A DNA stretch of 9,597 bases, taken from contig JBCCLI010000246.1 in the NCBI GenBank assembly GCA_039026975.1, forward strand, positions 1 through 9,597, written 5' to 3'. Below the pieces are notes generated by a model. That model was not told the origin of the DNA. It saw only the letters and a program-made list of their open reading frames with translations, and made no database searches. Each line of letters starts with the position of its first letter. Within the stretch, counting starts at the first letter, position 1. The stretch is from JBCBKZ01 sp039026975 (GTDB taxonomy: Bacteria > Bacteroidota > Bacteroidia > J057). Of the stretch, positions 6,788-9,597 are shown in pieces. The position numbers and the translations under genes are program-made.

Positions 6788-6801
6788 GGGTTGATATATG
6801 C
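6788..6801 (+). promoter_or_regulatory. Weak sigma54-like -24/-12 match upstream of the ABM gene
   Basis: The sequence reads GG-N10-GC, with ATGCA at the -12 side (consensus TTGCA), but the -24 side, CGGGTT, matches TGGCAC only at the GG. Transcription would begin near 6813, giving a leader of about 27 bases to the ATG at 6840 and excluding the earlier ATG at 6798. GG-N10-GC alone is expected by chance about twice in a region this long, so this is only suggestive. The adjacent sigma54 activator makes it worth listing. Confidence 0.2.
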
Positions 6802-6839
6802 AGCTTTATACTAGTTCTAACCCTATAACTTTTACCATC

Positions 6840-7217
6840 ATGAGCATGCAAATAGCAGTTCTGATCACCACTTTCCTTTTTGCAATTTTACCAACAGGCC
6901 ATCTTATGGAAACTAACACAGAAGATCCTTATGTCATAGAAATCACCACCTTTACCTATAAGGAAGGAGTAAAGGCTGACACCTTCTGGATCAGAGATGC
7001 CAAAATTCAGGAAGATTACACCAGTAAGCAACCAGGTTTCATTAGCCGGGAAAGCGCTATGTCTGAAGAAGGAGAAGTAGTGGTAGTCGTCAGATGGAAG
7101 ACCATGGCTGATGCTGAAGCTTCCATGAACAAGTTTATGCAGGACCCTTCTGTAGCTGATTACGCCCAAATGATTGAAGGTCCTTCTATGAAGATGAAAC
7201 GTTACCAAAAACAGTAA
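6840..7217 (+). CDS. ABM-like (antibiotic biosynthesis monooxygenase fold) protein, possibly exported (125 aa)
   Basis: From about residue 31 the protein reads as one ferredoxin-like (dimeric alpha/beta barrel) domain. It has a first strand YVIEITTFTYKEGV, a helix with the conserved-looking SKQPGFISRES, a strand EEGEVVVVVRWKTM, then the helix DAEASMNKFMQDPSVADY and a final strand. This is the layout of ABM-type small proteins, many of which have no proven monooxygenase activity. Residues 1-22 are hydrophobic (IAVLITTFLFAILP) and could be a signal peptide, though without basic residues in the n-region. Three starts are possible: 6798 (139 aa), 6840 (125 aa, chosen because the hydrophobic segment starts almost at once) and 6906 (103 aa, a cytosolic form). 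Only 4 bp separate it from the cupin gene, so they form an operon. The substrate is unknown. Confidence 0.85.
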   Translation: MSMQIAVLITTFLFAILPTGHLMETNTEDPYVIEITTFTYKEGVKADTFWIRDAKIQEDYTSKQPGFISRESAMSEEGEVVVVVRWKTMADAEASMNKFMQDPSVADYAQMIEGPSMKMKRYQKQ

Positions 7218-7221
7218 GAGC

Positions 7222-7656
7222 ATGAATACCTTTGAAGTTATCAGAAACGGGCAGGGAGAAGATTACGATTATGCCCAAGACCATTGCTATGTCAAGCTCT
7301 CTTCTCACCATACTAATGGGGAACTGAGCATAGTAGAAGATACCCTCAAACCAGGCTTTTACCTGGCTAGGCACCACCATAAAATCATGACAGAGATTTT
7401 TTACATCCTGGAAGGGGAAGTAGAGTTAATCTTTGATGATGAAACCGTAGTGGCTAAAGCCGGGGATACTATTACTGTGCCTCCACATGTTTGGCATGCA
7501 GCCAGCTGTAAGGAGGGAGGGAAAATGATGACCATATTTAAGAATGGACAATTTGATCTGTATCTGGAGAAACTTTCCAAGATGACTGACGCAGATTTTG
7601 CAGATACAGAGAAGATGAAAGCAGTTTCAGCAGCGTTCGATATTTATGAAGGGTAA
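7222..7656 (+). CDS. Single-domain cupin protein (144 aa)
   Basis: Cupin motif 1 fits exactly: Gly-45, five residues, His-51, one residue, His-53, four residues, Glu-58, six residues, Gly-65. Motif 2 is Gly-81, five residues, Pro-87, ending in His-92. His-51, His-53, Glu-58 and His-92 form a complete metal-binding set, so the protein probably binds Fe, Mn, Ni or Zn. The usual PxG of motif 2 is changed to PPH. A helical tail (about 112-144) follows the barrel. There is no signal peptide, so it is cytoplasmic. Proteins of this shape include dioxygenases, isomerases and small-molecule sensors, and nothing here decides between them. It starts 4 bp after the ABM-like gene. A joint role in oxidising or detoxifying a small organic compound is plausible but inferred. 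Confidence 0.92.
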   Translation: MNTFEVIRNGQGEDYDYAQDHCYVKLSSHHTNGELSIVEDTLKPGFYLARHHHKIMTEIFYILEGEVELIFDDETVVAKAGDTITVPPHVWHAASCKEGGKMMTIFKNGQFDLYLEKLSKMTDADFADTEKMKAVSAAFDIYEG

Positions 7657-7727
7657 ACATTAGGTATAAATTATAACACTGTTAGTAGATTGTCCTTGAT
7701 ATATTTTCGGATGCTTAATTAGGGGAT

Positions 7728-7742
7728 TGTAAGTAGCTTACA
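7728..7742. promoter_or_regulatory. Short perfect dyad upstream of the glycosylase gene
   Basis: TGTAAG-TAG-CTTACA is a perfect 6-bp inverted repeat with a 3-base centre, ending 16 bp before the ATG at 7759. It could be an operator or a weak hairpin in the leader. There is no T-run after it, so it is not a terminator. A chance occurrence cannot be excluded. Confidence 0.25.
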
Positions 7743-7758
7743 TGTTCACTAGCGGCAC

Positions 7759-8637
7759 ATGAAAACAACACTTTCCCCTCTTCTACCTTTTCATTTTCAG
7801 GAGTGTTTACGCTTTCTCAACAGGAATATAGATGAGCCTGTATGGAAAGTAGATGGAGGCCGGCTGCTTAAGCTGTTTTCGCTTGGAGAAAAGTCAGTAG
7901 TAGCAGAGATAGTAGCAGAAGGGTATCAGCTACACATTCTGTTTGCTGATTCTCTTGAGGAGAAACAACTGCACTACGTAAGACAGTATGTGGCTGAGTG
8001 GCTAGACATAGAAAGGGATCTTGAGCCTTTCTATCGTCAGTTAGCCCTATGTCCACTCCTGGGACCTATTCTCCATAAGTATCCAGGTATGCGACTTATC
8101 AGGATGCCAGACCTGTTTGAAGCTATTAGTTGGGCTATCCTGGGGCAGCAGATAAACCTCACGTTTGCCTACCGTCTGAAGCAACGGATCACCCACGAAT
8201 GGGGTGCCTCTCAGGTGTACCAGGGAGAAACCCTATACGCTTTCCCTGAACCTACTGTAATAGCCGCCCTTAGCCCGGAAAGCATGCGGCCTATGCAGGT
8301 TTCTCAGCGTAAGGCAGAGTATCTAATTGGGGTAGCCCAGGAGATCTCTTCTGGTAAGCTCTCCAAAGACCAACTGCTATCAAGCCAAGACCCGGTTTCG
8401 GAATTAGTAGCTATCCGTGGGGTGGGGAAGTGGACAGCAGAATACGTACTCATGAAGTGTTTAGGATACACGCATGGATTTCCTATTCAGGATGTAGGTC
8501 TTCATAATGCCATCAAAAAACGACTTGGTCTGGACAGAAAGCCTACCTATAAGGAAATAGAAGCATATGCGGAGAAGTGGACTGGATGGGAAGGCTATGC
8601 TACTTTTTATCTATGGCGTTCATTAGGCCCAGATTGA
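7759..8637 (+). CDS. AlkA-type DNA-3-methyladenine glycosylase II (292 aa)
   Basis: This is a base-excision repair enzyme that removes alkylated bases such as 3-methyladenine from DNA. An AlkA-like N-terminal domain covers about 1-110. The HhH-GPD core follows, starting with LFEAISWAILGQQINLTFAYRL (119-140), the usual Q-Q-I signature of the family. The helix-hairpin-helix is LVAIRGVGKWTAEYVLM (216-232), and the catalytic Asp-245 lies in FPIQDVGL (241-248). The C-terminal WEGYATFYLWRSLG (277-290) matches the WRxYAxxYLW motif of AlkA, with Glu-278/Gly-279 in place of the usual Arg. There are no four-cysteine Fe-S ligands, so it is not MutY or Nth. Its length is close to that of E. coli AlkA. 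The NYN-LOTUS gene follows on the same strand after 50 bp. I see no Ada-type regulator nearby. Confidence 0.93.
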   Translation: MKTTLSPLLPFHFQECLRFLNRNIDEPVWKVDGGRLLKLFSLGEKSVVAEIVAEGYQLHILFADSLEEKQLHYVRQYVAEWLDIERDLEPFYRQLALCPLLGPILHKYPGMRLIRMPDLFEAISWAILGQQINLTFAYRLKQRITHEWGASQVYQGETLYAFPEPTVIAALSPESMRPMQVSQRKAEYLIGVAQEISSGKLSKDQLLSSQDPVSELVAIRGVGKWTAEYVLMKCLGYTHGFPIQDVGLHNAIKKRLGLDRKPTYKEIEAYAEKWTGWEGYATFYLWRSLGPD

Positions 8638-8687
8638 ATAATCTGCACCAGGTTTGAATTTAACGGATTTATAATGTAAGTATTAGC

Positions 8688-9434
8688 ATGAATCTGGCGG
8701 TACTTATAGACGGAGATAATATTCCTTCTGCCCATGTGAAGGAAATGATGGAAGAAATAGCCAAGTACGGTAATCCTACCATCAAGCGTATCTATGGAGA
8801 TTGGACTAAGCCTCATCTTAGAAAGTGGAAAACCTTATTGTTGGAAAATGCCATTACCCCTATTCAGCAGTACGGGTACACCACGGGAAAGAATGCTACT
8901 GATTCGGCTATGATCATAGATGCTATGGATATTCTTTATTCAGGGAAGGTAAATGGCTTTTGTCTGGTATCTAGTGACAGTGATTTTACCCGTTTGGCTA
9001 CCCGACTAAGGGAGGCGGGCTTGTTAGTCATAGGTATAGGAGAGCGAAAAACCCCCAATCCTTTTATCGTAGCCTGTGATAAATTCATCTACCTGGAAAT
9101 TCTCAAGAATGATTCGGAAGAAGTTACTGATAAAAAAGCAGCCCCTAAGCCTAAGGAAAGTGGGTTAGATAAGATTACCGCAAAAGACATCAAGCTGATC
9201 AAAACCACCATTTCCGATTTATCAGATGAGGAAGGTTGGGCGTATCTAGGGGATGTTGGAAACCTTCTCCAAAAAAAGAGACCTAATTTTGATGCCAGAA
9301 ATTATGGCTTCCAAAAGCTTACCCCTCTCATCAAGTCCATTGGACAGTTTGAGATTGAAAGGCGGGAAATGGGAAACAGACGTAACAAACTTATTTACGT
9401 GAGAATTAAGCCCTCCAAGGGAAGGAAAAACTAA
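8688..9434 (+). CDS. NYN domain (LabA/DUF88-like) putative RNase with C-terminal LOTUS/OST-HTH domain (248 aa)
   Basis: The N-terminal domain (about 1-140) is a PIN-like NYN nuclease fold. The first strand AVLIDGDNI supplies Asp-8, Asp-10 and Asn-11, KNATDSAMIIDAMDIL (68-83) supplies Asp-72 and Asp-78, and VSSDSDFTRLA (94-104) supplies Asp-97 and Asp-99. A complete acidic metal-binding site is therefore present. A charged linker (about 141-162, rich in Lys, Glu and Pro) leads to a winged-helix OST-HTH/LOTUS domain (about 165-240), with the typical GWAYLGDVGNLLQKKRPNFDARNYGF and a final FEIERRE...KLIYVRI strand pair. NYN-LOTUS proteins are thought to bind and cleave or process structured RNA. 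The exact target is unknown. It follows the AlkA gene by 50 bp and may share its transcript. The basic tail KPSKGRKN fits nucleic acid binding. Confidence 0.93.
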   Translation: MNLAVLIDGDNIPSAHVKEMMEEIAKYGNPTIKRIYGDWTKPHLRKWKTLLLENAITPIQQYGYTTGKNATDSAMIIDAMDILYSGKVNGFCLVSSDSDFTRLATRLREAGLLVIGIGERKTPNPFIVACDKFIYLEILKNDSEEVTDKKAAPKPKESGLDKITAKDIKLIKTTISDLSDEEGWAYLGDVGNLLQKKRPNFDARNYGFQKLTPLIKSIGQFEIERREMGNRRNKLIYVRIKPSKGRKN

Positions 9435-9511
9435 AACCATAATTGAAGGGGTAGTTCCCATTATCCCTATCCGGATTAAGGAAGCTGATCAGGCTCTACG
9501 CCAATAGCCCG

Positions 9512-9597
9512 CTATTCTTCCACAAATGAGCTTATCAGCATTTTTGACCATGTATTTTCTGGAGAATTATTAGTTTCATACACAAGTTGAGCCTCCT
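9512..9597 (-). CDS. Possible C-terminal end of a convergent gene, cut by the window edge
   Basis: One minus-strand frame is open from the right edge to a TAG at 9512-9514 and gives 27 residues of protein-like composition ending in KMLISSFVEE. The other two minus frames close earlier with less natural sequence. If real, the gene converges on the NYN-LOTUS gene, leaving 77 bp between the stop codons. No family can be recognised from so short a piece. It may be a chance open frame. Confidence 0.35.
   Translation of the reverse strand, partial: EAQLVYETNNSPENTWSKMLISSFVEE

Larger units (their letters stand above)
6224..6839. other. Divergent intergenic region without a credible gene
   Basis: About 616 bp separate the two divergent start codons. 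Reading frames here are short and not protein-like on either strand. The region holds a candidate promoter for the regulator gene, a 16-bp tandem duplication (6541-6572), a nested stem structure (6638-6710), and a weak sigma54-like match (6788-6801), all listed separately. There is also a short TGGGG/CCCCA dyad (6395-6413) with a 9-base AT-rich loop. It is unusually long for a simple divergent promoter pair, so an unrecognised small RNA or 5' leader element is possible. Confidence 0.6.

Noticed and set aside
9435..9511. A bidirectional terminator between the NYN gene and the right-edge frame
   Set aside because: Only 4-bp inverted matches such as GGCT/AGCC are visible, without a T-run. Not enough to call.

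Overview
The window looks like an ordinary chromosomal segment from a Bacteroidota bacterium, probably of the Cytophagia/Cytophagales type. This is inferred from family content: secreted beta-rich proteins with short signal peptides, a surface-type lipoprotein GH13 enzyme, a GAFTDA-variant NtrC regulator paired with an NtrY-like kinase, and a NYN-LOTUS protein. Moderate base composition and mostly absent Shine-Dalgarno sequences fit as well. I see no rRNA, tRNA, transposase, phage gene or CRISPR array.

Layout. Everything from the left edge to about 6223 is on the minus strand. Read in transcription order it begins with a two-component pair: an NtrC-family sigma54 response regulator, then its NtrY-like membrane histidine kinase 13 bp later. 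A spacer of about 295 bp follows, carrying two palindromic repeat structures. Next is a second minus-strand cluster: an eight-TM DUF350-type membrane protein built from four repeats, a GH13 alpha-amylase-family lipoprotein overlapping it by 4 bp, a small secreted protein, and the first 29 codons of a close paralogue of that secreted protein, cut by the left edge.

From about 6840 to 9434 the genes are on the plus strand. First is a tightly spaced pair, an ABM-like dimeric alpha/beta-barrel protein and a single-domain cupin 4 bp apart. Then come an AlkA-type 3-methyladenine DNA glycosylase and a NYN-LOTUS putative RNase. The last 86 bases hold what may be the C-terminal end of a convergent minus-strand gene.

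The divergent region 6224-6839 has no credible gene but is structured. It carries a candidate Bacteroidota-type promoter for the regulator, an exact-length 16-bp tandem duplication, a nested stem structure at 6638-6710, and a weak GG-N10-GC (sigma54-like) match just before the ABM gene. A speculative model is that the sigma54 activator controls the divergent ABM-cupin pair.

No single feature proves a new defence or metabolic system. The parts most worth follow-up are the DUF350-amylase operon with its tandem secreted proteins, the structured divergent intergenic region, and the REP-like palindromes.
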